Translations under genes and position numbers: made by a program
Assembly (NCBI RefSeq): GCF_008973755.1
Contig: NZ_WBOM01000009.1
Coordinates: 62,001 to 126,000, forward strand
Reading direction: 5' to 3'
DNA: 64,000 bases
Origin: Nitrincola alkalilacustris
GTDB lineage: Bacteria; Pseudomonadota; Gammaproteobacteria; Pseudomonadales; Balneatricaceae
Notes under the pieces: model-generated
Databases searched by the model: none
What the model saw: the letters and a program-made list of their open reading frames with translations, nothing else
What the model was told of the DNA's origin: nothing
Shown: positions 53,241-62,431 of the stretch, one piece after another
How positions within the stretch are numbered: position 1 is the first letter of the stretch
How the letters are laid out: every line of letters starts with the position of its first letter

Positions 53241-54709
53241 CGAAATACCTCCAGAGAGCTGACACGATCGATCGACACCGGATACTCGGCAACACCACGA
53301 TTAACCCTCTGCTCAACTCGCAGACTGCCATCCTCCACACTGATCAGACGCCCCTCGACACGCTTACCCATCGCTGTATAAAAGCGTACCGGCAGACCCA
53401 GGTACTGTTCCAACTCATCCGTAGAGGTCGCCTGAAAATGGCGTTCCGGCCTGGTCTGGGGGCGCGCCGGTATGCCAGGCATCAGCAGGGCCACCTCTGC
53501 GGCAGATTCAGCAACAGATTCGGCAGCGACATCATCAACACGCTCATCTAGCTGGGTAGGGTCAACAGCTGACTCAGCAACACTTATCTGATCTTCCAGC
53601 TCAACCAGCTCGGCTTCAGGCATGCCCGCCTCCGCAGACAGCGGTGCAATCTCCATCACTTCAGGCGAGGCTGCTGGCGAGCGAACAACCGGAGCCCGCA
53701 TCAAATCTTCCCAGTTGATATCTCTGAGCAGCAGGGTTCTGTCATTCACATTCACTACGGGATTAAGGAACTCCAGCAGCGCATCCACATTCTGCGCCAT
53801 CATGATGATTTCCGGACCCACCCCGCCCGGTGGACTGATAATGAACTCCAACCGCGCACTCGGTCGATTCAGCTCCAGATAGAGATCGGCCAGCATATCA
53901 TCCAGATAGATACCTTCGCCCATCAGCCATTGGCGAAAAAGCCCAGCATGCAGCTCCAGATACTCCTCCTGCGAAACTTCGGCACGCGCCGCACAGAACT
54001 CTGCCTTGCGCTGATTGTAGCCCGAATCCGTGTAATTAAAGGCAAGGCGATTCATACGCAGTGTGCCCATCATCATCTCTGGCGAAATCTGTCCAGCTGG
54101 AACTGTCAGACGCGCACTGGAGCCGACTGAGGCAAAATCACGCATCTGCATATCACTGTCCATGCGAATTTCACCCATGAGCTCGTCGAACTGGAAAACA
54201 GAATAGAAGTCCATATTCATTCGCCGGATATTCATTTCACGCAGTGCCGCGAGGTCCAGCCGAGACAGATCACCACAACCCAGCGCCTCCGGGCTGATGA
54301 AGTCAGGCTCCTCCAGCAGCTGCGCCTGCTGCTCCAGCTCGAGCAGCCAGGGAGAGTTCAGATTGACACCCAACCCTTCCATTGCCACGCTGACCTGCGC
54401 TGGATAACGCCCCTTGTTAAGGGCTGCACCTGGATCCATTAAGAAAAGAGGATCACTGCTACGAAAGCTGATGGCATCAATGGTAAAGGGGTCTGAGAAG
54501 CCAACGGGTGTTGCCCGGATCCCATTTACCCGGATCTCAGACAGGGGATTTACATAAAGACCACTGTATTCAACCTGCATGACCGGGCGCATCTCCGCCA
54601 CCACAGCGTCGACCTGGCGCTTCACCTGATACCAGTAAAACCCGTATCCTCCCGCCACCACCAATAACGCCAGGAAGAGTACACCAGCCAACAACCCGAG
54701 TTTGCGCAT
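53237..54709 (-). CDS. Unrecognised membrane-anchored protein between rplS and xerD
   Basis: I do not recognise this 490-residue protein. One N-terminal membrane segment (about 4-27) suggests a bitopic inner-membrane protein with a large periplasmic part. Residues about 30-320 are mixed alpha/beta with repeated Met-rich stretches. An acidic Ala/Val/Glu-rich linker (about 345-415) leads to a C-terminal module of about 65 residues (EQYLGLPVRFYTAMGKRVEG, then LISVEDGSLRVEQ) that looks like a small SH3/Sm-type barrel. I took the ATG at 54709 because it places the membrane segment at the very N-terminus; no strong ribosome binding site is seen. It overlaps xerD by four bases. Confidence 0.75.
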   Translation of the reverse strand: MRKLGLLAGVLFLALLVVAGGYGFYWYQVKRQVDAVVAEMRPVMQVEYSGLYVNPLSEIRVNGIRATPVGFSDPFTIDAISFRSSDPLFLMDPGAALNKGRYPAQVSVAMEGLGVNLNSPWLLELEQQAQLLEEPDFISPEALGCGDLSRLDLAALREMNIRRMNMDFYSVFQFDELMGEIRMDSDMQMRDFASVGSSARLTVPAGQISPEMMMGTLRMNRLAFNYTDSGYNQRKAEFCAARAEVSQEEYLELHAGLFRQWLMGEGIYLDDMLADLYLELNRPSARLEFIISPPGGVGPEIIMMAQNVDALLEFLNPVVNVNDRTLLLRDINWEDLMRAPVVRSPAASPEVMEIAPLSAEAGMPEAELVELEDQISVAESAVDPTQLDERVDDVAAESVAESAAEVALLMPGIPARPQTRPERHFQATSTDELEQYLGLPVRFYTAMGKRVEGRLISVEDGSLRVEQRVNRGVAEYPVSIDRVSSLEVFR

Positions 54710-54810
54710 AACAACAATCCCAAAATGGTCTATATTACAAATCATTCTAAATCGGTAAACGAGAAATGGCGAGAAATCCGGTTAAATCAAATCGTATTGT
54801 CGAGGAAACA

Positions 54811-54839
54811 AAAAAGGCGGCCCTGAGGCCGCCTTTTTT
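54811..54839 (-). terminator. Terminator of the rpsP-rimM-trmD-rplS operon
   Basis: A 7-bp GC stem (GGCGGCC at 54816-54822, GGCCGCC at 54827-54833) with loop CTGA has A- and T-runs on both sides, just after rplS. It is bidirectional in form. Confidence 0.92.
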
Positions 54840-54859
54840 GTTTCCGGTACTGAGTCAAC

Positions 54860-55216
54860 TCAGCCCAGTTTTTCCTTGATACGTGCAGACTTACCACTAC
54901 GCTCACGCAGGTAGTAGAGTTTAGCCTGACGCACATCACCACGGCGAACCACGCTGATGCTTTCTACGACAGGGCTGTAAGTCTGGAAAGTACGCTCAAC
55001 GCCCACACCGTGGGAGATTTTACGTACAGTGAATGCAGAGTTCAGGCCACGGTTACGAATGCCGATCACTACACCTTCAAAAGACTGCAGACGGCTACGC
55101 TCGCCCTCAACCACTTTAACCTGTACGTTAACAGTATCGCCCGGTGCGAAAGGAGGCACCTGCTTACTCATCTGTTCAGCTTCGATCTGCTGAATAATTG
55201 CATTTTTGCTGCTCAT
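54860..55216 (-). CDS. rplS: 50S ribosomal protein L19
   Basis: bL19 lies at the 30S-50S interface. The 118 residues include [38 protein letters not shown] split along the chain, and [23 protein letters not shown] near the end. The ATG at 55216 has AGGAG nine bases upstream. Last gene of the rpsP operon, 17 bases after trmD. Confidence 0.98.
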   Translation of the reverse strand: MSSKNAIIQQIEAEQMSKQVPPFAPGDTVNVQVKVVEGERSRLQSFEGVVIGIRNRGLNSAFTVRKISHGVGVERTFQTYSPVVESISVVRRGDVRQAKLYYLRERSGKSARIKEKLG

Positions 55217-55233
55217 CGCTCGCTCCTGTAAAT

Positions 55234-55983
55234 TTAACCGCACGCCTCACCGGCTTCGCGGATATATTCGCTTAACAGCGCCTGCTGTTCCGGGTTCAGA
55301 TCAATCTTATCCAGCAAATCCGGTCGTCTTTCCCAGGTTCTACCGAGCTGTTGTTTCAGCCGCCAGCGCCTGATATGTTCGTGATTTCCGCTTAGAAGCA
55401 CCTCCGGCACGTTCATACCATCAAGCACTTCCGGTCTGGTGTAGTGAGGGCAATCCAGCAGACCTTCAAAAAAAGAGTCTTCGGCTGCCGAATCCGCATG
55501 TCCCAGCACGCCGGGCAGCAGCCGCGAAACCGCGTCCACCACCACCATGGCTGGCAACTCACCACCACTCAGAACAAAATCACCTAACGACCACTCCTCA
55601 TCAATCTCAGCTCTGATCAGACGCTCATCGATACCTTCGTAGCGTCCGGCAACCAGAATAAGACTGTCAGCAGCGGCCAGTTCACTGACACCGGCCTGAT
55701 CCAGCCTGCGCCCCTGAGGTGAAAGGTAAATCACTTTCACCCGACCTTTTGCCTGTACCTTTGCGGCTGCAATTGCATCGCGCAGAGGCTGTACCTTCAT
55801 CAGCATGCCTGGACCACCGCCGTAAGGTCGGTCATCCACCGTCCGATGCCGGTCATGCGCGAAGTCGCGCGGATTCCAGCAACTGACATCCATCAAGCCG
55901 TTGCGTACAGCTCTGCCGGTGACACCGAAGCGGGTAACCGCTTCAAACATCTCCGGAAACAGCGTTACAATTCCAAACCACAC
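55234..55983 (-). CDS. trmD: tRNA (guanine-37-N1)-methyltransferase
   Basis: Methylates G37 next to the anticodon, preventing +1 frameshifting. The 249-residue SPOUT enzyme shows the trefoil-knot signature: [24 protein letters not shown] and [20 protein letters not shown] in pattern. It lies three bases after rimM. Confidence 0.98.
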   Translation of the reverse strand: MWFGIVTLFPEMFEAVTRFGVTGRAVRNGLMDVSCWNPRDFAHDRHRTVDDRPYGGGPGMLMKVQPLRDAIAAAKVQAKGRVKVIYLSPQGRRLDQAGVSELAAADSLILVAGRYEGIDERLIRAEIDEEWSLGDFVLSGGELPAMVVVDAVSRLLPGVLGHADSAAEDSFFEGLLDCPHYTRPEVLDGMNVPEVLLSGNHEHIRRWRLKQQLGRTWERRPDLLDKIDLNPEQQALLSEYIREAGEACG

Positions 55984-55986
55984 AAC

Positions 55987-56508
55987 TCAGAACTCCGGGT
56001 CCCAATCAACCCGCATCAGTCCCTCGTCAAGATTAATCTCTTTGATCACCTGATCCGGCAGATAGGGAATCAGGCGCTCCTCGCGGTCAATACTTTCCGC
56101 GGTGCCCCTGACAACCAGTACATCATTCGAACCGGTTTCCATCAGATGATCCACCCGACCCAGCAGCACGCCGGATTCGGTATATACCAATAGATTCTCA
56201 AGCTGGTGCCAATAATACTCGTCTTCACCCGGATCCGGCAGTACAGACAGCGGTACCAGTATATCCAGCCCGCAGAACTGCTTCGCCTGCTCCGGTGAAT
56301 CCATGCCAGCCAGCTTGGCAATCAAGCCTTTTCCGTGGGGCTTCCACTCTTCCACTTTAAGTGTCAGAAGTTCGCCACCACGTTTCACCTGCCAGGGTTG
56401 ATAGCCGAAGAGGCTAGTCATCGGATCGGTATAGGAAAACACCTTTACCCACCCTTTGATGCCATAGACAGAGGTCAGTCGACCTACTACTGTCAGTTCT
56501 TCAGACAT
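55987..56508 (-). CDS. rimM: Ribosome maturation factor RimM
   Basis: Assists maturation of the 30S head (S19 region). The 173 residues comprise the N-terminal RimM domain (VVGRLTSVYGIKGWVKVFSY in pattern, about 5-85) and the C-terminal PRC barrel (EYYWHQLENLLVYTESGVLLG region, about 97-170). Second gene of the operon. Confidence 0.97.
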   Translation of the reverse strand: MSEELTVVGRLTSVYGIKGWVKVFSYTDPMTSLFGYQPWQVKRGGELLTLKVEEWKPHGKGLIAKLAGMDSPEQAKQFCGLDILVPLSVLPDPGEDEYYWHQLENLLVYTESGVLLGRVDHLMETGSNDVLVVRGTAESIDREERLIPYLPDQVIKEINLDEGLMRVDWDPEF

Positions 56509-56541
56509 CTTTCATACCCCTTGCAGGTTCGCCAAGCCAGC

Positions 56542-56793
56542 TTACTGTGCGGCTTTGCGTGCGTCTTTCAGCAACTGAGCAACACGCTCAGACGGCTGAG
56601 CACCTTTGCTGATCCAGAACTCTGCACGTTCCAGGTCAACACGCAGACGCTCTTCCTGTCCCCGGGCTACAGGGTTGAAAAAGCCCACCCGCTCAATAAA
56701 GCGGCTGTCACGCGCAAAGCGTGAATCGGCAACGGTGATGTGATAGAACGGACGCTTTTTGGCGCCGCCGCGAGACAAACGAATAGTGACCAT
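56542..56793 (-). CDS. rpsP: 30S ribosomal protein S16
   Basis: The 83-residue bS16 begins [19 protein letters not shown] and has the usual [18 protein letters not shown] segment. The ATG at 56793 is preceded by AAGGGG; the frame is open 33 codons further upstream without similarity. First gene of rpsP-rimM-trmD-rplS. Confidence 0.98.
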   Translation of the reverse strand: MVTIRLSRGGAKKRPFYHITVADSRFARDSRFIERVGFFNPVARGQEERLRVDLERAEFWISKGAQPSERVAQLLKDARKAAQ

Positions 56794-56911
56794 GCGCTGG
56801 ACCCCTTTATTTCGCAAGGATGGGTTTTGAGATCGCCCATCGTTAAATTTCCCCAGCCAGCTCACTGTGTAAGCCTGCTGACTGAGGGCCAATCTGGAAT
56901 TAGAGGCGCGG

Positions 56912-56940
56912 ATTGTACGCCAATTAATCAGCTATTGAAA
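56912..56940 (-). promoter_or_regulatory. Predicted promoter of the rpsP operon
   Basis: On the minus strand TTTCAA (56935-56940) and TACAAT (56912-56917) are 17 bases apart. The -10 is good, the -35 weak. The predicted leader is about 110 bases. Confidence 0.45.
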
Positions 56941-56971
56941 GCCTGCAGCCTTCATATCAGCCTGCATAACG

Positions 56972-58348
56972 CTAGAAACGCGGAAAACCGCCACCCATTC
57001 CCGGCGGAAGCATCGATTTCATACTGCGACCGAGCTTGGCCATACCTGCCTTGTTACCGAATTTCTTCATCATTTTTGCCATCTGCTTGTGCTGTTTGAG
57101 CAGACGGTTAACATCCTGTATCTGCGTACCTGACCCCATTGCAATGCGACGCTTGCGCGAGCCTGTGATGATATCGGGATTACGCCGCTCGCCCGGTGTC
57201 ATCGAGTTGATGATCACCGCCATCTGCATCATGCCTTTCTCGGCCTGAGCCGACTGAGCAGCCTGCGCCATCTGCCCCATACCCGGCAGCTTCTCCAGCA
57301 TCGACATCATGCCGCCCATGCTGTTCATCTGCTGCAATTGTTCGCGGAAATCTTCCAGATCAAAGCGTTTACCCTTGGAGATCTTGTTGGCGAATTTTTC
57401 CGCCTTCTCCTTGTCGATCTTGTGCTCGGCCTCCTCAATCAGGCTGAGCACATCACCCATGCCAAGGATACGCGACGCCACACGATCCGGATGAAAGGGC
57501 TCAAGTGCATCGGTCTTTTCACCAACACCCAGGAACTTGATCGGCTTGCCGGTAATATGACGCACCGAGAGGGCCGCACCGCCTCGTGCATCACCGTCGG
57601 TCTTGGTCAGAATCACACCAGTCAGCGGCAGCACCTCATTGAAGGCGCGCGCGGTATTGGCAGCGTCCTGGCCGGTCATAGCATCAACCACAAACAGGGT
57701 TTCAACCGGATTGATGGCAGCATGCAGCTGACGGATCTCTTCCATCATCGCTTCATCGATCGCCAGACGACCTGCGGTATCCACCAGCAATACATCATGG
57801 TGCTGCAAACGGGCGTGACGGATCGCTGAATTGACTATATCAACGGGCTTCTGCTCAATACTGGAGGGAAAGAAGTCAACGCCAACTTCACTGGCCAGGG
57901 TTTCGAGCTGACGAATCGCAGCAGGGCGATACACGTCGGCTGAGACAACCAGCACTTTTTTCTTTTTCCGCTCTTTCAGAAAGCGCGCCAGCTTGGCAAC
58001 CGAGGTAGTTTTACCCGCACCCTGCAGACCGGCCATCATGACCACGGCGGGTGGGGTTACGGCCAGATTGAGTTCGGCATTCGCCTCACCCATGACACGA
58101 ACCAGCTCATCATTGACGATTTTGACGAACACCTGTCCGGGGCTGAGGCTTTTACTGACCTCAGTGCCCAGCGCACGCTCCTTGACGCCATTGATAAACT
58201 CTTTGACCACCGGCAGCGCAACATCTGCTTCAAGCAGAGCCATGCGCACTTCGCGCAGAGTCGCCTTGATGTTGTCTTCGGTCAGCCGGGCCTGGCCGGT
58301 GACACTGCGCAGCGTCTGTGTAAGCCGTTGTGACAGATTATCGAACAT
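56972..58348 (-). CDS. ffh: Signal recognition particle protein Ffh
   Basis: The SRP54 GTPase, which with 4.5S RNA targets nascent membrane proteins to FtsY. The 458 residues have the N domain, G domain (GLQGAGKTTS, DTAGRLAIDE, TKTDGDARGG) and the Met-rich M domain with GSGTQIQDVNRLLKQ and GGGFPRF at the end. The ATG at 58348 follows AGAGG by eight bases. It sits upstream of rpsP on the same strand and is divergent from ypjD, as in Pseudomonas. Confidence 0.98.
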   Translation of the reverse strand: MFDNLSQRLTQTLRSVTGQARLTEDNIKATLREVRMALLEADVALPVVKEFINGVKERALGTEVSKSLSPGQVFVKIVNDELVRVMGEANAELNLAVTPPAVVMMAGLQGAGKTTSVAKLARFLKERKKKKVLVVSADVYRPAAIRQLETLASEVGVDFFPSSIEQKPVDIVNSAIRHARLQHHDVLLVDTAGRLAIDEAMMEEIRQLHAAINPVETLFVVDAMTGQDAANTARAFNEVLPLTGVILTKTDGDARGGAALSVRHITGKPIKFLGVGEKTDALEPFHPDRVASRILGMGDVLSLIEEAEHKIDKEKAEKFANKISKGKRFDLEDFREQLQQMNSMGGMMSMLEKLPGMGQMAQAAQSAQAEKGMMQMAVIINSMTPGERRNPDIITGSRKRRIAMGSGTQIQDVNRLLKQHKQMAKMMKKFGNKAGMAKLGRSMKSMLPPGMGGGFPRF

Positions 58349-58526
58349 GTTTGCCTCTGTATCGCTGATCGCTTGTTGCCTCGACACCCTTTTTCGCGTG
58401 GTGATGGTGGCAACTGATCTTTATCAAAACCCTTATTATACAGAAGGGGCCAGTTACACGGCACCTTATATTTCCTCTGCCTGAAGTTTATGCCAAACTT
58501 GGCGCCTTCAAAGGAGAGATTTCAGG

Positions 58527-59315
58527 ATGCTCATAGTCACCACACTGATTGCGATAGTTTGCTATATGGCCGCGACTGCCATGCAGTGGCAGCGCCTGAA
58601 GCAAAACAGATCTGATACACGCAATAAGGTTCTGGGGCTGGGACTGGCGGGATTCATCAGCCATGGCGGAGCGGTTTTTCTGACACTGCATCAGGCTGAA
58701 GGGGTCAATCTGGGCTTTTTCAGTGTCGGATCATTGATCGCCTGGCTGGTCGCAGCACTCGTGCTGGGCAGCAGTTTGCGTCAGCGACTCGACAATCTGT
58801 TCATCGGTGTTTTCCCGATGGCCATTCTGGCGCTTGCACTCGCCGCACTACTGCCGGGCAGCAGCCAGTATCGCGCCTTCGAGGGCGGCCTGCTGGTGCA
58901 TATTCTTCTGTCCATTCTGGCCTACAGCATTTTCACACTGGCCACACTTCAGGCGATTCTGCTGTCACGCCAGGAAGCGGCTCTCAAGCAGCACCACACG
59001 CGCGGACTGGTTGCCAGTCTGCCACCGCTGCAACTGATGGAAAGACTGCTGTTCGAGATGCTCTGGGTCGGCTTTATCCTGCTCAGCCTGTCGCTGCTCA
59101 GCGGCATGCTGTTTGTGGAGAACCTGTTTGCCCAGCACCTGGTACATAAAACCGTCCTCTCCATCGCGGCTTGGGTCATCTATGGCATCTTGCTTGCGTG
59201 CCGTCACTTCCTCGGATGGCGCGGCAGTCGTGCCACCAATTGGACGGTCGGTGGTTTCATTCTGCTGATGCTGGGTTTTTTCGGTTCCAAGCTGGTGCTG
59301 GAACTTCTGCTCTGA
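58527..59315 (+). CDS. ypjD: CcsA/YpjD-family cytochrome c assembly-type membrane protein
   Basis: A 262-residue inner-membrane protein with about eight helices and the cytochrome c assembly (CcmC/CcsA) fold, including LLVHILLSILAYSIF and HKTVLSIAAWVIYGILLACR. It lacks the clear WGxWWxWD haem-handling motif, as is usual for YpjD. In E. coli YpjD acts with CorB-type proteins in magnesium homeostasis; here too corB follows on the same strand, which supports a shared role. Confidence 0.9.
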   Translation: MLIVTTLIAIVCYMAATAMQWQRLKQNRSDTRNKVLGLGLAGFISHGGAVFLTLHQAEGVNLGFFSVGSLIAWLVAALVLGSSLRQRLDNLFIGVFPMAILALALAALLPGSSQYRAFEGGLLVHILLSILAYSIFTLATLQAILLSRQEAALKQHHTRGLVASLPPLQLMERLLFEMLWVGFILLSLSLLSGMLFVENLFAQHLVHKTVLSIAAWVIYGILLACRHFLGWRGSRATNWTVGGFILLMLGFFGSKLVLELLL

Positions 59316-59391
59316 GTCCGACAAAGCTATTGACAGTTAAACCCTGTAACCAGAGAATGGTTCCCCATTTGGTCAATAAAGGCTCTAACTT

Positions 59392-60657
59392 TTGGAAGAT
59401 GCGTCGATAGGTTCACTGCTGATCCTACTTGGGTTTCTGATTCTGCTGTCTGCTTTTTTCTCCAGCTCAGAAACATCGATGATGTCACTTAACCGCTACC
59501 GGTTACGCCATCTGGTCAATAACAAGCACCGTGCCGCCACCAAGGCCAGCAAGCTTCTCGAGCGCCCGGACCGCCTTATCGGCGTGATTCTGATTGGCAA
59601 TAATTTTGTCAACATTCTGGCTTCCGCCATAGCGACCGTTATTGCCGTGCGCCTGTGGGGTGATGCCGGCATCGCCATTGCGACCGGTGCGCTGACTCTG
59701 ATCATTCTGGTTTTTGCCGAAGTGACGCCAAAAACACTGGCAGCCCTGCACCCGGAACGCATCGCTTTTCCAGCATCATTTGTATTGACCCCCCTGCTCA
59801 AAGTCATGTATCCGCTGGTCTGGGCAGTCAACTCCATCACCAATGGCCTGCTGAAATTACTCAGAATCAAAGTTTCTGACAACAACGGTGATCACCTCAG
59901 CACTGAAGAACTGCGCACTCTGGTCAATGAAGCCGGTGCCCTTCTGCCCAAACGCCACCAATCAATGCTACTGGGTGTATTACAGCTCAATGATGTCACC
60001 GTGAACGACATCATGATTCCGCGTAACGAGGTGGAAGGGATAGATCTGGAGCATGATCTGGATACGATTCTTCAGCAACTGTCAGAAACCAGCCACACTC
60101 GACTCCCCATCTATCATGGTGATATCAACAAGGTGGTTGGTATCCTGCATATGCGCAATCTGGCGCAGTTGATTCAGCAGGGTAAGGTAACCAGAGAGTC
60201 CATTCTGCAGGTCGCCCGAGACCCCTATTTCGTGCCGGAAAGCACACCCTTGCAGACTCAACTGCTCAACTTCCAGAAAAAAAGCCGACGCATTGGCATC
60301 GTGGTGGATGAATATGGAGATGTTGAGGGGATCGTAACTCTGGAAGACATTCTGGAAGAGATAGTCGGGGAACTGTCTGAAGAGAACAGCGATATAGCGG
60401 AGGATATTCATCCTCAGGATGATGGCAGCTACTTTATCGACGGCAGTGCTTATGTGCGTGATATCAACCGCGTGCTGAACTGGGACCTGCCCACTGACGG
60501 TCCCAAGACACTGAATGGATTGATCACCGAAACACTTGAGTCACTGCCGGATGCCAATGTCTGTCTTGAAATCAACAATTATCGCGTAGAGACCCTGCAG
60601 ATCCAGGATAAATGCATCCAAACGGCACGGATTCAACTCATCAACAGTCCTTCCTGA
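59392..60657 (+). CDS. corB: CorB/CNNM-type membrane protein with CBS and CorC domains
   Basis: A 421-residue transporter or transport modulator implicated in Mg2+/Co2+ movement. The CNNM domain (DUF21) with about four helices (1-180; FFSSSETSMMSLNRYRLRHL region) is followed by a CBS pair (about 200-325; MIPRNEVEGIDLE and GIVTLEDILEEIVGE) and a CorC_HlyC domain (about 340-420). It starts with TTG at 59392, with AAAGG nine bases upstream; no ATG is available in frame nearby. Its 3' end overlaps nudL by 17 bases in convergent orientation. Confidence 0.93.
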   Translation: MEDASIGSLLILLGFLILLSAFFSSSETSMMSLNRYRLRHLVNNKHRAATKASKLLERPDRLIGVILIGNNFVNILASAIATVIAVRLWGDAGIAIATGALTLIILVFAEVTPKTLAALHPERIAFPASFVLTPLLKVMYPLVWAVNSITNGLLKLLRIKVSDNNGDHLSTEELRTLVNEAGALLPKRHQSMLLGVLQLNDVTVNDIMIPRNEVEGIDLEHDLDTILQQLSETSHTRLPIYHGDINKVVGILHMRNLAQLIQQGKVTRESILQVARDPYFVPESTPLQTQLLNFQKKSRRIGIVVDEYGDVEGIVTLEDILEEIVGELSEENSDIAEDIHPQDDGSYFIDGSAYVRDINRVLNWDLPTDGPKTLNGLITETLESLPDANVCLEINNYRVETLQIQDKCIQTARIQLINSPS

Positions 60658-61264
60658 CAACTTTCGCAGCGCTGTCCGCCAACCTCTCCGGGCGCGGCGG
60701 AACAGCCAGTCCGGCACCGAACCCGACATTCAGAAACTCTGTCAGAATATAGGCAGTCAGCCCCCAGATAATTTCACCGTCATACTCCCAGACGGGAACA
60801 GTATGGGTACGCCCCTCATATATAAAGCTATCCATGCGCTGCTGATTACCTTCCAGAAAAAAGGAAACCGGTACCTTGAACACCTTATCCAGCTCACCAG
60901 GATTCGGACGTAAGGGCAGGTGTGATGGAATCACTCCGACCCAGGGTGTCACCTGCAGCTTATGCTTGGATACCACCTGCCCTAGTGAGCCTATGATGCT
61001 GACCTTATCCTGACTGAGACCGATCTCCTCCTCAGCTTCACGCAATGCCGTGTGCAGCAGATCAACATCCTCAGGGTCTCGTTTACCACCCGGAAAAGCC
61101 ACCTCACCACGATGTGTTGAAAGCAGGTGAGAACGTACTGTCAACACAATTTCAGGGTCATGAACCCTATCCGTCATCACCACCAGAACGGCAGCCTCAA
61201 CCCCCTGAGTTCTCAACCGCCAGGGTCGATAATGCTTTAACCTCTTCGCCACCTGATCCAGCAT
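60641..61264 (-). CDS. nudL: Nudix CoA pyrophosphatase, NudL-like
   Basis: A 207-residue Nudix hydrolase. The upstream family motif LLSTHRGEVAFPGGKRDPED merges into the Nudix box GGK...ALREAEEEIGL, the pattern of CoA- and acyl-CoA-cleaving enzymes (NudL, PCD1, NUDT7). It probably cuts CoA to 3',5'-ADP and phosphopantetheine. Convergent overlap of 17 bases with corB. Confidence 0.9.
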   Translation of the reverse strand: MLDQVAKRLKHYRPWRLRTQGVEAAVLVVMTDRVHDPEIVLTVRSHLLSTHRGEVAFPGGKRDPEDVDLLHTALREAEEEIGLSQDKVSIIGSLGQVVSKHKLQVTPWVGVIPSHLPLRPNPGELDKVFKVPVSFFLEGNQQRMDSFIYEGRTHTVPVWEYDGEIIWGLTAYILTEFLNVGFGAGLAVPPRPERLADSAAKVVRKDC

Positions 61265-61374
61265 CTGCTCTCCTGTCAGCGCTTATTGGCCATGCGCTCA
61301 AATCCAGTACAAAATGGGTCGACGAGCCTTCTGCGATACGGCTAAAATGGGTGCAGACACAAGGAACCCAACCT

Positions 61375-61947
61375 ATGAAGTTTTGTAGCCAGTGCGGCGC
61401 CCCCGTCACCAGCAGAATACCCGAAGGGGATAATCGCGAACGTTATGTCTGCGGAAACTGCGGCACTATTCACTACCAGAACCCTCGAATTATTGCCGGT
61501 TGTCTGCCAATCTACAACCAGCAGGTTCTACTGTGCAGACGCGCCATTGAGCCTCGCTATGGCTACTGGACTCTGCCAGCAGGGTTTATGGAGAATGGTG
61601 AATCAACCGAAGATGCCGCGCTGCGCGAGACACTGGAAGAGGCCAATGCCAATGTCCTGATCCGCCAGCTCTATACAGTTACCTCCATCGTGCATGTCAA
61701 TCAGGTGCAGATGATCTATCTCGCCCACCTGCCAGAACCCGAGTTCAGCAGCAGCGATGAGTCTCTGGAAGTTCAACTCTTCCATGAAAATGAGATCCCA
61801 TGGAATGATCTGGCCTTTGAAACCATCCGCAACGCTCTGCGCTTTTTTTTCGAGGACCGGCAGCTAGGCACCTTCCCTCTGCGCCATATAGAATTGGATA
61901 TCAGCGAAAAGGGCAAGCTGATCACGCGTGAAGGCACTGCGCAGTAA
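61375..61947 (+). CDS. Nudix hydrolase with N-terminal zinc ribbon
   Basis: A 190-residue protein. A four-cysteine zinc ribbon (CSQCG and CGNCG, residues 4-31) is followed by a Nudix domain with GFMENGESTEDAALRETLEE and then ANANV, where the last box glycine is replaced as is normal in this subgroup. Related to NADH pyrophosphatase-like and FAD/NAD-cleaving Nudix enzymes; the substrate is not certain. The true start is the ATG at 61375 with AAGGAA upstream; the same frame is open 110 codons further but lies over nudL. Confidence 0.9.
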   Translation: MKFCSQCGAPVTSRIPEGDNRERYVCGNCGTIHYQNPRIIAGCLPIYNQQVLLCRRAIEPRYGYWTLPAGFMENGESTEDAALRETLEEANANVLIRQLYTVTSIVHVNQVQMIYLAHLPEPEFSSSDESLEVQLFHENEIPWNDLAFETIRNALRFFFEDRQLGTFPLRHIELDISEKGKLITREGTAQ

Positions 61948-61963
61948 CTTCACCAAATAACCC

Positions 61964-62275
61964 TTATAGATCTTCCAGCCGCCAGACATCATAGGCCACC
62001 TCTTCATAGGGGTGGGCCTGCTTAAGGGTAGCAACCGCCTGGCCGATCAATTGATCATCACAGACCATCTCAACCTTCCACTCCGCCACTTTCTCCAGCT
62101 CATCCTGCTGTCCGATATGCGGATTGCTGCCCGACAAGGGCCTGAACTGACCCGTACCCAGCGTCTGCCAGCAACAACTGCCGTAGTCACCGATCCTGCC
62201 GACACCGAGGTCAAATAGCGCCTGTTTGACAATTTCGAGATCAGCCTCAGGCACAAAGAAACATAATTTATACAT
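61964..62275 (-). CDS. NIF3/YqfO C-terminal domain-like protein
   Basis: A 103-residue stand-alone CutA1-like fold related to the domain inserted in YqfO/NIF3 proteins. Seen: YKLCFFVPEADLEIVKQALF, GRIGDYGSCCWQTLGTGQFRP and AHPYEEVAYDVWRL. The HPYEEV motif with nearby cysteines may bind a metal. Function is not established. It is convergent with the Nudix gene. Confidence 0.85.
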   Translation of the reverse strand: MYKLCFFVPEADLEIVKQALFDLGVGRIGDYGSCCWQTLGTGQFRPLSGSNPHIGQQDELEKVAEWKVEMVCDDQLIGQAVATLKQAHPYEEVAYDVWRLEDL

Positions 62276-62313
62276 TAATTGCCCTCAAATATCAGGAAAA
62301 GGGAAAAGGGGTC

Positions 62314-62372
62314 AGGAAAAAGGGGTCAGGTACATTTACGGTCCACCGTAAATGTACCTGACCCCTTTTCCT
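62314..62372. repeat. REP-like large inverted repeat
   Basis: Two 28-29 base arms (62314-62342 and 62345-62372) are complementary except for one extra A in the left arm, with a two-base loop. Arms include AGGGGTCAGGTACATTTACG. A partial second copy of the outer arm (AGGAAAAGGG, GGGGTCAGG) lies just upstream at 62294-62315. Such GGGGTCAGGTACATTT-type palindromes are dispersed elements in many gammaproteobacteria and are linked to REP-associated transposases. It sits between the dapB terminator and the NIF3-like gene. Confidence 0.75.
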
Positions 62373-62385
62373 CATAAGGCTCCCC

Positions 62386-62409
62386 AAAAAAAGGCCCGCA
62401 AGAGCGGGC
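62386..62409 (-). terminator. Terminator of dapB
   Basis: GCCCGC (62394-62399) and GCGGGC (62404-62409) form a stem with a four-base loop; on the minus strand a run of seven T follows two bases later. Confidence 0.88.
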
Positions 62410-62431
62410 GAGTAAGAAGAACTCTTTGAGT

